From positions 1 through 64,000 of the forward strand of contig NZ_KB911825.1 in the NCBI RefSeq assembly GCF_000383675.1: 64,000 nucleotides of DNA. The letters are read 5' to 3'. The number at the start of each line of letters is the position of its first letter. Position 1 is the stretch's first letter. The DNA is from Terracoccus sp. 273MFTsu3.1. Lineage in GTDB: Bacteria; Actinomycetota; Actinomycetes; Actinomycetales; Dermatophilaceae. Positions 28,817 through 39,774 of this stretch are shown here, piece by piece. The notes beneath the pieces were generated by a model. The model had not been told where the DNA came from and ran no database searches. It was given only the letters and a program-made list of their open reading frames with translations. The translations under genes and the position numbers were made by a program.

Positions 28817-29692
28817 ATGTCAGGGGTCTCGTCGCACGCCCCGGTCGGCCGGGGCGGCTCGGACTCGGTCGGGCTCGTCGTCAACACGTACGAGCGGACC
28901 TACCGCGACGTGCTCAGCCCCGGGTTCTTCCCGGCCATCGCCGCCCAGAACCGCCGCGAGAGCGACGAGGTGGTGGCGCTGGTCAACAACGTCGCCGACC
29001 GTGCCGACGCCCAGGAGCGGGCTGAGGCCCTCCGTGCTGCCGGGGAGATCAGCGCCTATGCCTTCGTCGCCGACCACCTCCCGCAGGCCCTGCGCGCCGC
29101 CCGGCTCCCGGCGCGGGTGCTCCGACGACGTCCGTACCTGCTCGACTACGGCCTCGTCATGCCACACGTCGTCGGCACCCGCTGGCTGCTCGGCTGGGAC
29201 GCCGAGACCCGGCTGCCTGTCCCGACCGACTGGCTCACCCCGTCGCTCGAGCTGCTGGGCGACGACCCGCGCGTCTTCCACACCTCCCTCGGCTGGTCGG
29301 TGGCGCCCGGCGAGCCCGGACCGCTCGGTGAGGCCGTCGACCACGTCGGTGACTTCGCCCTCGGGTGGGGCTTCAGCGACCAGCTCTTCCTGCTCCGCCG
29401 AGCCGACCTCGTCGGGCCCATCTGGCGCGCTTTCGCACCGGCCGCGGCCGTGCGCCACGCACCTCACCCCTACACGTTCGAGTACCGCGTCGAGGCCCAC
29501 CAGCGAGCCGTCCGTCGCCACCGGGCCACGCTCACGACGGTGCGGTACGAGACGAACGACCTCTCGACGGGCGTCGTCGAGCGCGACGGCAGGTCGTGGC
29601 GCGACGACGCCGAGCGTCGCGCGCTCCTCACGCTCGAGGCGACGGTCGTGGCGCGCCTACCCCAATGGGTCGGGCCCCGCTTCCGCCGCTGA
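28817..29692 (+). CDS. uncharacterised protein, possibly GT-A-like
   Basis: A 291-aa soluble protein that I do not recognise with certainty. It opens with a strand and loop SVGLVVNTYERTYRDVLSPG and has a charged WDAET centre (about residue 130), which together faintly resemble the nucleotide-sugar and DxD regions of GT-A glycosyltransferases. The C-terminal third is Arg-rich. No signal peptide or membrane segment. It ends 3 bp from the convergent brkB-like gene; a 13-bp palindrome (29688-29700) covers both stop codons. Confidence 0.45.
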   Translation: MSGVSSHAPVGRGGSDSVGLVVNTYERTYRDVLSPGFFPAIAAQNRRESDEVVALVNNVADRADAQERAEALRAAGEISAYAFVADHLPQALRAARLPARVLRRRPYLLDYGLVMPHVVGTRWLLGWDAETRLPVPTDWLTPSLELLGDDPRVFHTSLGWSVAPGEPGPLGEAVDHVGDFALGWGFSDQLFLLRRADLVGPIWRAFAPAAAVRHAPHPYTFEYRVEAHQRAVRRHRATLTTVRYETNDLSTGVVERDGRSWRDDAERRALLTLEATVVARLPQWVGPRFRR

Positions 29693-29695
29693 CCG

Positions 29696-30811
29696 TCAGC
29701 GCCGTAGCCGACGCGCCCCGGCCACCGCCGCTGCGACCGCGGCACCGACGACCGCACCCGCGGCGAGGCTGACCCGGTCGACCGCGCGGGAGCCGGCGCC
29801 GTCCCGTACAGCCACGTCTGCGTGCCCGGGCGCCACCGCGAGGGGGGCTGCGGCATACGGCACGAGGCTCGTGTCGGCACCGGAGGCGACCGGGGAGAGG
29901 AAGACGGGGCGAGCGGCCCTGGACAGCGTCGAGCGGCCGGTGTCGTCGCCCAGGGCGTCGAGGTCGACGTCGTTCGCGGCCCACGCGGCCGAGAGCAGGA
30001 TGACCTTGGACATGAGGTCGAGCCAGAAGAGCAGTCCCACCGACAGGGCGACCGCCCCGAGCAGCGGGTTCGCCGTGGCATGGCTGACGAGGAAGCCGCC
30101 GAAAAGCTTGAGCAGCGTGAGGATGACGGCGCCGATCACCGCTCCCTGACGGATGTCGCGCAGCGGCAGCGGTGCCCCCGAGAGGGTCCGCAGCAGGACG
30201 ACGAGGATGAAGGTGTCGAAGACGACGCCGACGAGAAGTCCGACCAGGCCCACGAGGAGCCCGTTGCCCTCGAGACCGACCCACCCGGCGACCTGCTCGG
30301 CCAGACCCCCGATGCTGCTCGTGAGGATCGCCGAGACCGCGACGGCCGTACCGACGGTCACGAGGACGAGCAGGTCACGGGCCGTGGTCCGCACCATGGC
30401 GTGTGTCGCGACCTCCAGGCCGAAGACGCCCCGGATGCCGGTGCGCAGGGCCCGGACCCACCCCATGCCGGCGAACAGCAGCGTCACGAACGAGATGATG
30501 CCGGTCAGGGTCAGTGTCAGGCTCGCCGGGGCCTCGATGCTGATGATGCCGTCCGGGTTGGTCGGCGTCTTGACCATGCCGGGGAGGGCGTTGTTGAGCG
30601 AGTCGGCGATCGCGAGGACGAGATCGGGGCGGTCCTGCAGGACGAAGCCGAAGATCGCGAAGGCGAGCGCGAGCGCCGGGAAGATGGAGAAGAAGGCGTA
30701 GTAGCTGACCCCGGCCGCGAGCAGGTTGCCGCTCGACCTGCTGAAGCGGGTCCACGCCCGGTACGGAGGCAGGGCCTTGAGCCGGTCCATGACGGGCCCC
30801 AGCGCCGGCAC
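29696..30811 (-). CDS. YihY/BrkB-family membrane protein
   Basis: Inner-membrane protein (371 aa) of the YihY/virulence factor BrkB family, formerly mis-annotated as RNase BN. Six or so transmembrane segments; the family signature is near the N-terminus (NLLAAGVSYYAFFSIFPALAL) and in GMGWVRALRTGIRGVFG. Function is unknown, with transport suggested. GTG 30811 leaves only 3 nt to the upstream stop; ATG 30790 is an alternative start. Co-directional with the 2H phosphoesterase gene. Confidence 0.87.
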   Translation of the reverse strand: MPALGPVMDRLKALPPYRAWTRFSRSSGNLLAAGVSYYAFFSIFPALALAFAIFGFVLQDRPDLVLAIADSLNNALPGMVKTPTNPDGIISIEAPASLTLTLTGIISFVTLLFAGMGWVRALRTGIRGVFGLEVATHAMVRTTARDLLVLVTVGTAVAVSAILTSSIGGLAEQVAGWVGLEGNGLLVGLVGLLVGVVFDTFILVVLLRTLSGAPLPLRDIRQGAVIGAVILTLLKLFGGFLVSHATANPLLGAVALSVGLLFWLDLMSKVILLSAAWAANDVDLDALGDDTGRSTLSRAARPVFLSPVASGADTSLVPYAAAPLAVAPGHADVAVRDGAGSRAVDRVSLAAGAVVGAAVAAAVAGARRLRR

Positions 30812-30814
30812 CCG

Positions 30815-31345
30815 TCAGCCCCCGGTGAGGGTGAACTCGTGCACGGGACGCCACACGTCGTCCTCGCCCAGCTCGTAGAGGTGGTACGCGCCGACCTCGA
30901 ACGCGACGGAGTAGTCGGCGAGGTCGGTGAAGGCGAGGTCGAGCGACTCGGCAGGCACGTTGTGCGCCACGGTGACGTGCGGGTGGTAGTAGAACTCGAG
31001 GTCGCGGCTCACCGGACCCGAGCGCAACGACACCTCGAGCGCCTCGCAGTTCGAGACGCCCCGGGCCACCTGGATGAAGACGACGTCGGACAGCGGACGG
31101 AACGTGCCCGTGCCACGCAGGACGACGTCGAACGGGGCGTGCGCGGCGGCGACCGCGGCGCAGTGGCGCCGGAAGGCGGCATAGACCTCGGCGTCGACCT
31201 CGGTGGGCGGCAGCAGGGTGATGTGCGCGGGGATCTGCCAGGCCTGGGGGTCACCGAAGTCCGCCCGGCGACGCTGGAGATAGTCACCGTGCGGAGCCGG
31301 GATCGGGATCGAGACGCCGATCGTCGTGGGGCGCGCAACACTCAC
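30815..31345 (-). CDS. 2H phosphoesterase (2'-5' RNA ligase-like)
   Basis: A 176-aa protein of the LigT/2H phosphoesterase superfamily with the two HxT motifs H41-I-T and H123-V-T125 (in HPHVTVAH). Members cleave or join cyclic-phosphate RNA ends, but the physiological substrate is usually unknown. GTG 31345 was chosen because it gives the family N-terminus and because TACGGT on the minus strand (31353-31358) ends 7 nt upstream, arguing for a leaderless transcript. Followed 3 nt later by the brkB-like gene. Confidence 0.85.
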   Translation of the reverse strand: MSVARPTTIGVSIPIPAPHGDYLQRRRADFGDPQAWQIPAHITLLPPTEVDAEVYAAFRRHCAAVAAAHAPFDVVLRGTGTFRPLSDVVFIQVARGVSNCEALEVSLRSGPVSRDLEFYYHPHVTVAHNVPAESLDLAFTDLADYSVAFEVGAYHLYELGEDDVWRPVHEFTLTGG

Positions 31346-31469
31346 GGACCCGACCGTACCGAACTCGACCGGCACGCGAGTGCCGTGGGTCGTCCGGCTT
31401 CGCCCCGCAGTCCGGGGTGCACCGGCGATTCGGGCGTCATCGGCCGGGCTCGCGGCTACGCTGACGCCG

Positions 31470-32636
31470 ATGTCCTCGCCGCCGCACCTCGCGCACGTCC
31501 CGATGCCGCTCGCCGGGGACGGGAGCTCGGTCGCGCACGTCGTGCGTGCCCTGACCCGTGAGCACACGCTCGCCGGGGGGCGATCGACCGTCATCACGTC
31601 GGACAACCGCGAGGCGACCTTCCCGGATGCCGACACCGTGCCCGTCGACTACACGCGCCACTGCCCGCGCACGTGGTTCACGCCCGCGGAGTACCGGCAG
31701 GACTGGGCCCTCGGCGCGCTCCTGCGTGAGCGTCCCCACGCCGCCCGGCTCTTCGAGCCCGCCGCCGAGGCGCTGGCCCGGGTGGCCCCCGACTGGGTGC
31801 TGCTGCACGAGGGCCACTACGCCGTCACCGCCCTCCCGCTGCTGCGGCGCACGCTGCCGTCCGCCACGCGGATCGCCCTGCACGTCCACAACGGCATCTC
31901 GGCCTCGGTGCGACGTCCCGAGCTGAGCCACCTGCTCCGCCATGCGGATGCCGTCATCGGGGTGAGCGCGTTCATGGCCGACGGCGTGCGCCGGCGCGCG
32001 TGGGTCGACGACGCCAAGGTCACCTGGGTGCACAACGGCGCCGACACGACGCGCTTCCACCCGGCCGCCCCGGACGGACGTCGTGGCACGGAGGGCCGGC
32101 TCCGGCTGCTCTACGTCGGCCAGGTCGCGCCGCACAAGGGCGTCGACCTCCTCCTCCAAGCGCTCGCCGCGATGGGGCGTCACGCCGACCGCTTCGAGAC
32201 GCGCGTCGTCGGCAGCTCGGAGCTGCGCGACACCGCAGGCACGAACGACTTCGAGAACCACCTGCGCGACCTCGCCGGCCACGTCGCCGGACCCGTGTCG
32301 TTCGAGCCGTACCTGCCCCAGGACCAGGTGGCCGACCTCTACCGGTGGGCCGACGTCGTCGCGGTCCCCTCGCGCGCCGAACCCTTCGGGATGGTGCCGC
32401 TCGAGGCCATGGCCTCCGGCGCCCTCGTGCTCGCGAACGACGCCGGCGCCCTGCCCGAGGTGCTCGGACGGGTCGGCCGGCTCGTGCCGCCGACAGTGGC
32501 CGGCTGGGTCGATGCGCTGACCCGTGTCACGCGCTCCGACGTCACCGAAGGGCGGGAGGACGCCGTCGCACGCGCCCGCGGCTTCACGTGGGCGGCGAGC
32601 CACGACGCCCTGCTGCGGGCCCTCGCGTCTCGCTGA
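31470..32636 (+). CDS. GT4-family glycosyltransferase
   Basis: GT-B glycosyltransferase (388 aa). N-terminal acceptor domain; donor domain from about residue 200 with LLYVGQVAPHKGVDLL and the EX7E region EPFGMVPLEAMASGAL. It starts at ATG 31470, 7 nt after a TACGCT -10 element. Isolated from the main glycan locus, between a 2H phosphoesterase and a convergent GT2 gene. Sugar specificity cannot be read. Confidence 0.85.
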   Translation: MSSPPHLAHVPMPLAGDGSSVAHVVRALTREHTLAGGRSTVITSDNREATFPDADTVPVDYTRHCPRTWFTPAEYRQDWALGALLRERPHAARLFEPAAEALARVAPDWVLLHEGHYAVTALPLLRRTLPSATRIALHVHNGISASVRRPELSHLLRHADAVIGVSAFMADGVRRRAWVDDAKVTWVHNGADTTRFHPAAPDGRRGTEGRLRLLYVGQVAPHKGVDLLLQALAAMGRHADRFETRVVGSSELRDTAGTNDFENHLRDLAGHVAGPVSFEPYLPQDQVADLYRWADVVAVPSRAEPFGMVPLEAMASGALVLANDAGALPEVLGRVGRLVPPTVAGWVDALTRVTRSDVTEGREDAVARARGFTWAASHDALLRALASR

Positions 32637-32658
32637 CGTCGTCTCCAGCAGACGTCAG
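32633..32658 (+). terminator. hairpin at the end of the GT4 gene
   Basis: CTGACGTC (32633-32640) and GACGTCAG (32651-32658) form a perfect 8-bp stem with a 10-nt loop; the left arm includes the TGA stop codon. It lies at a convergent junction. A GGCATAC copy follows at 32681. Confidence 0.55.
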
Positions 32659-32714
32659 GGGCACGCGGAGACCACGACCCGGCATACCCCCGCGGCGGTT
32701 GGCACCCGGGGGCG

Positions 32715-33644
32715 TCAGGCGCGGACGCGGCGGCGGACCTGGCGTCCCTGCTCGAGGGCGAAGCGGCTGAAGGCCTGCGTCAGCACCGTCGGCGACAGTC
32801 GCGCGGCCGCCCCCAGGTGGTCGAGGACGGCGCCCCAGTCGCCCGACTCCTTGGCAACGCGGGCGTTCTCGACGGCCTGCTCCCCGTGCAGGCGGCGCAC
32901 CTGGGCCAGGCCCGTTCGGATGGCGGAGGCCGTGTCACGGTCGCCGTCGAACTCCGCCGCGACGAGGTGGGCGTCGAGGACCGCCACCGCCTCGGCCGCC
33001 GCGCGACGGTAGTTCCGGGAGACGTTGGCCTCGTGCACGTGGTAGGTCACGAGCTGTTCCGGGAGGTACGCGGGTGGTCCGTAGCGGCGGAGCAGGTCGA
33101 GCACGAGGGCCCAGTCCTGCTGCTGCGCGAGCAACGGGTCGCTGCCGCCCACCGCGGTGTAGTGGTCCCGCGACACGACGAGGCTGCTCATGAGGACGTA
33201 GGCCCGGCAGGCCAGAGCGTCACGGTAGGCGGCGTGCACCGGCGTGGCGGGCAGGTCGGCGTGCGGCAGCCGCCAGACGAAGCCGGTGTGCGCGAAGGCA
33301 GCACTCTCGTCGCCGCGGAGCAGGTCGAGCTGGCGCCGGAGCTTGGCCGGCTCCCAGGCGTCGTCCTGGTCGAGGAAGGCGACCCAGCGCGAGTCGGTCA
33401 GGGCCACCCCGACGTTGCGCGCGACGGACACGCCGCCGTTGGCCTGTCGGTGCACCCGGACGCGCGGGTCGCCGGCGGCCGCCTCGAGACCCGGAACGGC
33501 CGCGAGCTCCACCGGCTGCGCCGACCCGTCGTCGACGACGACGCACTCCCAGTCGGTCAGGTCCTGGGCGAGCACGCTCCCGAGGCTCCGGGCCAGGTGA
33601 GGTCCCGGGTTGTAGGCGGGGATGACCACGGCGATCTCGGGCAC
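32715..33644 (-). CDS. GT2-family glycosyltransferase
   Basis: GT-A glycosyltransferase (309 aa). N-terminal IAVVIPAYNPGPHLARSL, nucleotide-binding VVVDDGS, NGGVSVARNVG, and the DxD-type metal site in VAFLDQDDAWEP (about 88-99). The last 100 residues are helical and poorly conserved. The GTG start 33644 is 6 nt from TAGGGT on the minus strand (33651-33656), so probably leaderless. Acceptor unknown. Confidence 0.87.
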   Translation of the reverse strand: MPEIAVVIPAYNPGPHLARSLGSVLAQDLTDWECVVVDDGSAQPVELAAVPGLEAAAGDPRVRVHRQANGGVSVARNVGVALTDSRWVAFLDQDDAWEPAKLRRQLDLLRGDESAAFAHTGFVWRLPHADLPATPVHAAYRDALACRAYVLMSSLVVSRDHYTAVGGSDPLLAQQQDWALVLDLLRRYGPPAYLPEQLVTYHVHEANVSRNYRRAAAEAVAVLDAHLVAAEFDGDRDTASAIRTGLAQVRRLHGEQAVENARVAKESGDWGAVLDHLGAAARLSPTVLTQAFSRFALEQGRQVRRRVRA

Positions 33645-33708
33645 CTCGCCACCCTAGTGACGCCGCTCCGGCGCCAGGTCGCGATCGGTGAAGACCCGGA
33701 CCGTCGTC

Positions 33709-35620
<1,912 letters not shown>

Positions 35621-35707
35621 GGGCCGATTGTGCAGGAGGGGACCGGCGCCCGGCCCGCCGCCCCGTGGGATCACCCGATCACCCCCGGTGGTATGCCGTC
35701 CCCTGCC

Positions 35708-35713
35708 TAGAAT
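35708..35713 (+). promoter_or_regulatory. -10 element upstream of the MauE-thioredoxin-like gene
   Basis: TAGAAT ends 5 nt before GTG 35719, consistent with a leaderless or near-leaderless transcript. Confidence 0.45.
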
Positions 35714-35718
35714 GCGAC

Positions 35719-36705
35719 GTGCCCTCCGACGCCCTCGCCCTCGCGCCCGTCATCCTCGCGGTCGTCCTCGTCGTGAGCGCGGTCGGCAAGCTGCGCTCGC
35801 CGAGTGCGTCCGCCGAGGCCTTCCGGGACCTCCGCGTGCCGGCGCCCCTGTCCGGCAGGCTCGTCGTCGAGGCACTGCCGTGGGGCGAGCTGCTCCTGGC
35901 GGTCGCCCTGCTCCTCGTCGGTGGCCAGGTGGGCGTCGTCGCCGCGGTGGCAGCGCTCCTGCTCTTCACGGCATACCTCGTGCTCGTGGTGCGCGCCGTG
36001 GGCTTCGACGAGGACGTCGACTGCGCGTGCTTCGGGGAGTTCGCACCCGGACGGATCACCCGTCGCACGGTCGTGCGCAACGCGTGGCTCGTCCTGCTGG
36101 CGGTCCTGGCCGTCATCGTTGCGGCACAAGGCTCCTCGGTCGCGGCTCGGGTGGCCGACGAGCGGCTGCCGTGGTGGTGGCTCGTGGCCGCGGTGGCCGC
36201 GGCCGTGACGACGGTGCTCGTCGTCGGGGGCCGGGCAGCCGCGCCGGAGACGCGGCAGGACCCGACGGCGTACGCCGAGGACGAGGGCGACTACGTCCGC
36301 TACCGCACGCCAGCCCTGCCGGTCACGCTCGGCGACGGCTCGACGACCAACCTGCGAGCCCTCAGCAGCGCCCGCGCCCAGCTGCTGCTCTACGTCTCGG
36401 ACACGTGCGGGAGCTGCGAGGCCATCATCGCGGCAGCCCCCGTCTGGAGCGAGGAGCTCACCGCCCTCGACGTCCGGCTCGTGCTGCGCAACGACCCTGA
36501 CCAGACGCAGCTCACCTCGGCCGCCGAGCCACAGACGGTCCACGACAGGGACGGCCTGCTCGTCGACAGCTTCGGGGTGCACGCCACCCCGAGCGCCCTG
36601 CTGCTCGGCGCCGACGGGCTGCTCGCGGGGGGACCCGTCGTCGGGGTGGACCACGTCAAGGACTTCGTCAGCGACATCCGGGCCGAGCTGGGGCTGCCGG
36701 TCTGA
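35719..36705 (+). CDS. MauE/DoxX-like membrane protein fused to a thioredoxin-like domain
   Basis: A 328-aa fusion. The first about 170 residues form four to five transmembrane helices of the MauE/methylamine-utilisation type, with a Cys pair (C102, C104 in DCACFGEF). The last about 130 residues form a thioredoxin-like domain with CGSC (C230, C233). In MauE/VKOR-like systems the membrane part passes electrons or oxidising equivalents to the thiol domain, so this is probably a thiol-disulfide protein handling exported substrates. It is convergent with a Tat-exported Cys-rich protein, a possible client. Confidence 0.8.
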   Translation: MPSDALALAPVILAVVLVVSAVGKLRSPSASAEAFRDLRVPAPLSGRLVVEALPWGELLLAVALLLVGGQVGVVAAVAALLLFTAYLVLVVRAVGFDEDVDCACFGEFAPGRITRRTVVRNAWLVLLAVLAVIVAAQGSSVAARVADERLPWWWLVAAVAAAVTTVLVVGGRAAAPETRQDPTAYAEDEGDYVRYRTPALPVTLGDGSTTNLRALSSARAQLLLYVSDTCGSCEAIIAAAPVWSEELTALDVRLVLRNDPDQTQLTSAAEPQTVHDRDGLLVDSFGVHATPSALLLGADGLLAGGPVVGVDHVKDFVSDIRAELGLPV

Positions 36706-36740
36706 CACCACGAACGACCGAGGTCCGGACGTGAGACGCC

Positions 36741-36770
36741 GATGCGCGGCCCCCGGAGGGACCGCGCATC
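36741..36770. terminator. bidirectional terminator hairpin
   Basis: GATGCGCGG (36741-36749) pairs perfectly with CCGCGCATC (36762-36770), between two convergent genes. Confidence 0.7.
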
Positions 36771-36791
36771 AAGTCGTGCTGCCCCAGTCGG

Positions 36792-37391
36792 TCAGGGCTG
36801 GAACTGCTGGGCACCGACGATGGTGCACGGGCCCTGGACGGGCGGCGTGCCGCCGAGCGATGCCTGGCTCGTCTGCGAGATGAACGTCGACGGGCAGGCG
36901 CTGCCGCCGGCACAGTCGTAGATGCGGTACGAGATGGTGACCGTCGAGTTGGCGCTGTTGCCCGTCACGTCCGCCGACGTGTAGATGAGCACCCGCTGGT
37001 TGAGGGCGCCGTCCGGCGAGCAGTAGACGTGGCTGGCGTTGAGCGACGGGCACGAGCACGTGCAGCTCGTGTTCCCGCCCGGCAGGACGACCTTGTACGC
37101 CCCGAGGTCGGGACTGCCGGCCACCGTGATGCTCGTGATCTCGACGATCGCGTCACGCGGCAGCGGACCGGTGACGTTGTTGGAGATCGCCTCGAAGACG
37201 TAGCCCTTGAAGGTGGACTGCGAGTTGCCCGGCAGCTTGCAGGCATTGCCGTTGAGCGTCAGGAAGCCGGCGGACGCCGCCACCGTGGGCGCAGCCCCCG
37301 CGACCACAACGGCGGGCACGGCCCACGCCGCGCCCTTGACGACCGAGCGACGGCTCGGAGGCGCCGAGTCGGCGCCGTGATTGTGTGACAT
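36792..37391 (-). CDS. Tat-exported Cys-rich protein of unknown function
   Basis: A 199-aa protein with a clear twin-arginine signal, SRRSVVKGAAWAVPAVVV (residues 13-30), ending around APTVAASA. The mature part is about 155 residues, Ser/Thr/Asn-rich, with at least eight Cys including the cluster TSCTCSCPS. I do not recognise the family. ATG 37391 has a G-rich Shine-Dalgarno (GGGGGA); GTG 37406 is an alternative. It lies downstream of the PqqD-like/HprK-like pair on the same strand (108 bp away) and next to a thiol-redox membrane protein, so it is a candidate substrate of either. Confidence 0.7.
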   Translation of the reverse strand: MSHNHGADSAPPSRRSVVKGAAWAVPAVVVAGAAPTVAASAGFLTLNGNACKLPGNSQSTFKGYVFEAISNNVTGPLPRDAIVEITSITVAGSPDLGAYKVVLPGGNTSCTCSCPSLNASHVYCSPDGALNQRVLIYTSADVTGNSANSTVTISYRIYDCAGGSACPSTFISQTSQASLGGTPPVQGPCTIVGAQQFQP

Positions 37392-37499
37392 GAATGAATC
37401 CCCCACTCGATGACTGACCCCCCCGAGTCACTGGTCAACATACCCGAGCGACAGGGCCCGGATGCCGGGAATCACACACCTTGCGACCGGCTGCCCAGA

Positions 37500-37850
37500 T
37501 CACGGTCGGATGACGCCCGAAATGTCGCCTTTGGGACCCTGACCTGCGACGATGACCCTTTCGTCGACGAGCGCGAGCACCGCCGACCGGACGAGTTCCG
37601 ACACTCCTCCGGCGGGTGGGTCACCGAGCCGGGACACCAGCTCGACCTCGAGCTCGGCGAGGGTCCGTCCCGGGCCGATGGCGGCCCGGACGGCGTCACC
37701 GAGGGGGGACAGCCGCACGACGCGGTGCCCGGTCGGCCCCGCGACGAGCACGACGGTCCCCACGGCGGTGGAGTAGGTGTCGAGCAGGTCGCCCGACCGC
37801 AGCATGGTGGACGACGTGACCGTCGCGACCACCTCGACGGGGTGGCTCAT
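37500..37850 (-). CDS. PqqD-like (RRE-fold) small protein
   Basis: A 116-aa protein that looks like the PqqD/RiPP-recognition-element winged-helix fold: a beta region (GTVVLVAGPTGHRVVRLSP), the typical LSPLGDAVRAAI helix, then a basic helix-turn-helix with LVRSAVLALVDERVIV at the end. PqqD-type domains bind leader peptides and bring them to modifying enzymes. The ATG overlaps the stop of the HprK-like kinase gene (ATGA). The Tat protein follows. Pairing of PqqD-like and HprK-like proteins is known from RiPP clusters and from polysaccharide-linked HprK-related systems. Confidence 0.68.
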   Translation of the reverse strand: MSHPVEVVATVTSSTMLRSGDLLDTYSTAVGTVVLVAGPTGHRVVRLSPLGDAVRAAIGPGRTLAELEVELVSRLGDPPAGGVSELVRSAVLALVDERVIVAGQGPKGDISGVIRP

Positions 37851-38626
37851 CGCGGCCTCCCCAGCACCTCGGTCACGACGGGCTCGACGTCGGCGGCGTC
37901 GTGGTAGCGGACGCGCCTCAGCCCCCCGACGGCCTGCACGATCTCGGCGAGGCGATGGAGCGGACGGTCGAAGGAGGCGAGGGAGGACGTCTCGGGCGCC
38001 AGAAGGACGAGGGCGTCGAGCACGTCGACCTCCTCGACGACGACGGCCTCGCCGGGCTCGAGGTCACGACGCAGCAGCACGATCCCGGCGAGCCATGGCT
38101 GCACCTGCGGCGGGCGGAGCCCGAGATCGGACGGCGCGACCTCGTCCTTGGGCTGACCGGTGGCAGGGCGCCGGACCGACAGCGGTTTGGAGTACGCCGA
38201 GACGGTGCCGTCCGAGGCGATGCCGACGGTCTCGTCCGTGACGTAGCCCCGCCCCTGACCGAGGGTCCGGACGAGCGTCGTCTTGCCCGTGCCGCCCGGC
38301 GCGACCATCGCGATCGTGGCACCCGAGCGCTGGTCGCAGAGCGCCGACGCGTGGAACATCATCAGCTCTCCGGCGCGCGCCAGGATCGCTGCCCGGGTGA
38401 CGAGCTGGGTGAGGGACTGCAGGGCAGCCGCCGCCTCGTCGTCACCGGCGTCCGGCGACAGCTCGGGCGCCGCGACGACGGGGCACCCGACGACGGCCGT
38501 GGTGCGACAGGCCGACCACGCGTGCTCGACCCGTCCCCTCAGGCGGTCGTCGGCCACCTCGATGGCGACCGTCGCTCCCAGCGCCTCGACGTGGAGCAGC
38601 CCTTCGCCCGCAGCCGGGGCCGTCAT
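37847..38626 (-). CDS. HprK-like serine kinase (P-loop)
   Basis: A 259-aa protein resembling the kinase domain of HPr kinase/phosphorylase. The P-loop APGGTGKTT is at about 109-117, preceded by FHASAL and followed by GYVTDETVGI, an HprK-type Walker B region (GxxTDE), and then AYSKPLSVRR. It lacks the N-terminal domain of true HPr kinases, and no PTS genes are near, so it belongs with the HprK-related kinases found beside PqqD-like proteins in glycan or RiPP loci. It overlaps neighbours on both sides by 4 bp, so it is co-translated with a GT4 gene and the PqqD-like gene. Confidence 0.75.
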   Translation of the reverse strand: MTAPAAGEGLLHVEALGATVAIEVADDRLRGRVEHAWSACRTTAVVGCPVVAAPELSPDAGDDEAAAALQSLTQLVTRAAILARAGELMMFHASALCDQRSGATIAMVAPGGTGKTTLVRTLGQGRGYVTDETVGIASDGTVSAYSKPLSVRRPATGQPKDEVAPSDLGLRPPQVQPWLAGIVLLRRDLEPGEAVVVEEVDVLDALVLLAPETSSLASFDRPLHRLAEIVQAVGGLRRVRYHDAADVEPVVTEVLGRPR

Positions 38627-39774
38627 CCTCCCGCCTCACCGTCGCGCAGCCGGTGGAGCACCTCGGCCACCTGGTCGACCCGGCGAGACCAGTCGGCGTC
38701 CGCCGCACGCTCGGGGTCGGTGCGCCGCTCCTCGACGGGTCCGGCACGGCCCGCAGCCGCGACGACGGCCGGCACGAACGCCTGCTGGTCGACGACGGTG
38801 ACACGGTCGTCGTCGACGTCGCGGAAGCCGGCGACCGGCGTCGCCACCACCGGTCGGCCCGCCGCCTGGTACTCGTAGAGCTTGATCGGGTCGAGGCTGT
38901 CGGTGAACGGCGTCACCACGTGCGGCACGACGAGCACGTCGGCGTGCTGCAGGTAGGCCGGGACATCGGCGCTCGGGCGCGCCCCGAGCAGGACGGCTCC
39001 CGCGCCTTCGAGACGCGAACGCTGCTCCGTCGCAAGGGCGTTCGGCCCCACCAGCACAAGGCGACCGACCCCCTGGAGAGCCCGCGCCGTGGCCACGCAG
39101 AGGTCGACGTCGAGGCGGTCGCCGTGCAGGGTGCCGACGTAGACCGCCACAGCGCCGTCCGGCAGGTCGGCCGGTCGGTCGTGCCCGACGAGGTAGGCCG
39201 CCGTGTCGACCCCGTTGGGCACGAGCGTCACCTCCCGGAGGGCTCCCTTGCTCGCCGCGAGCGCCGGAGAGCAGACGACCACCTCGTCGCACCGGGCCAG
39301 CAGCACCTGCTCCTGCGCGATGATCCGCTCGGTCTCGGCGGTCGACCGCTCGGCCAGCGTCCAGTCGTCGGTGACGTCGTAGAGCGAGCGCCACGTCGTG
39401 GCCTCGACGAGCAGCGAGCCCGCCGGGTCGTTGACCCAGAGGACCGGGTCGGCCATGCCGAGAGACCGGGCGGTGCGGAGGACCTGGCGGGCCCAGCGCT
39501 CGTCGACCCGGCGGTCGACCCGACGCGGCAGCCACTTGGTGGGCTCGAGCAACCACAGGGCCTCCGGCCGTATGCCGTCGAGCGGTGGGCCGGCACGCAG
39601 CCCGCGACCCAGCCTCGGCTGGCTGGCGCCGAGGGCCGCGTGGAGCGGATCGGTCGCCGGCTCGACGAAGAGCACGCGCAGGTCGGGGTCGCGACGCAGC
39701 AGGCCGGCGACGAGGTGCTGGTTGCGCCGCCACACGCCGTCCCAGGCCTCGAGGGAGGTCACGACGAGGTCCAC
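38623..39774 (-). CDS. GT4-family glycosyltransferase (TuaH/WcaC-like)
   Basis: GT-B glycosyltransferase (383 aa). N-terminal LVVTSLEAWDGVWRRNQHL is typical of a GT4 subfamily found in exopolysaccharide loci. Donor domain features are AVYVGTLHGDRLDVDL and DSLDPIKLYEYQAAGRPVVATPV (KxxEY motif). GTG 39774 lies 16 nt inside the end of the preceding GT gene. Part of an uninterrupted leftward block from 45272 to 36792. Confidence 0.85.
   Translation of the reverse strand: MDLVVTSLEAWDGVWRRNQHLVAGLLRRDPDLRVLFVEPATDPLHAALGASQPRLGRGLRAGPPLDGIRPEALWLLEPTKWLPRRVDRRVDERWARQVLRTARSLGMADPVLWVNDPAGSLLVEATTWRSLYDVTDDWTLAERSTAETERIIAQEQVLLARCDEVVVCSPALAASKGALREVTLVPNGVDTAAYLVGHDRPADLPDGAVAVYVGTLHGDRLDVDLCVATARALQGVGRLVLVGPNALATEQRSRLEGAGAVLLGARPSADVPAYLQHADVLVVPHVVTPFTDSLDPIKLYEYQAAGRPVVATPVAGFRDVDDDRVTVVDQQAFVPAVVAAAGRAGPVEERRTDPERAADADWSRRVDQVAEVLHRLRDGEAGG

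Noticed and set aside
37500-39774. Lasso-peptide biosynthetic cluster
   Set aside because: A PqqD-like protein and an HprK-like kinase occur in some lasso clusters, but there is no transglutaminase-like protease (B2), no asparagine-synthetase-like cyclase and no precursor peptide in the gaps.
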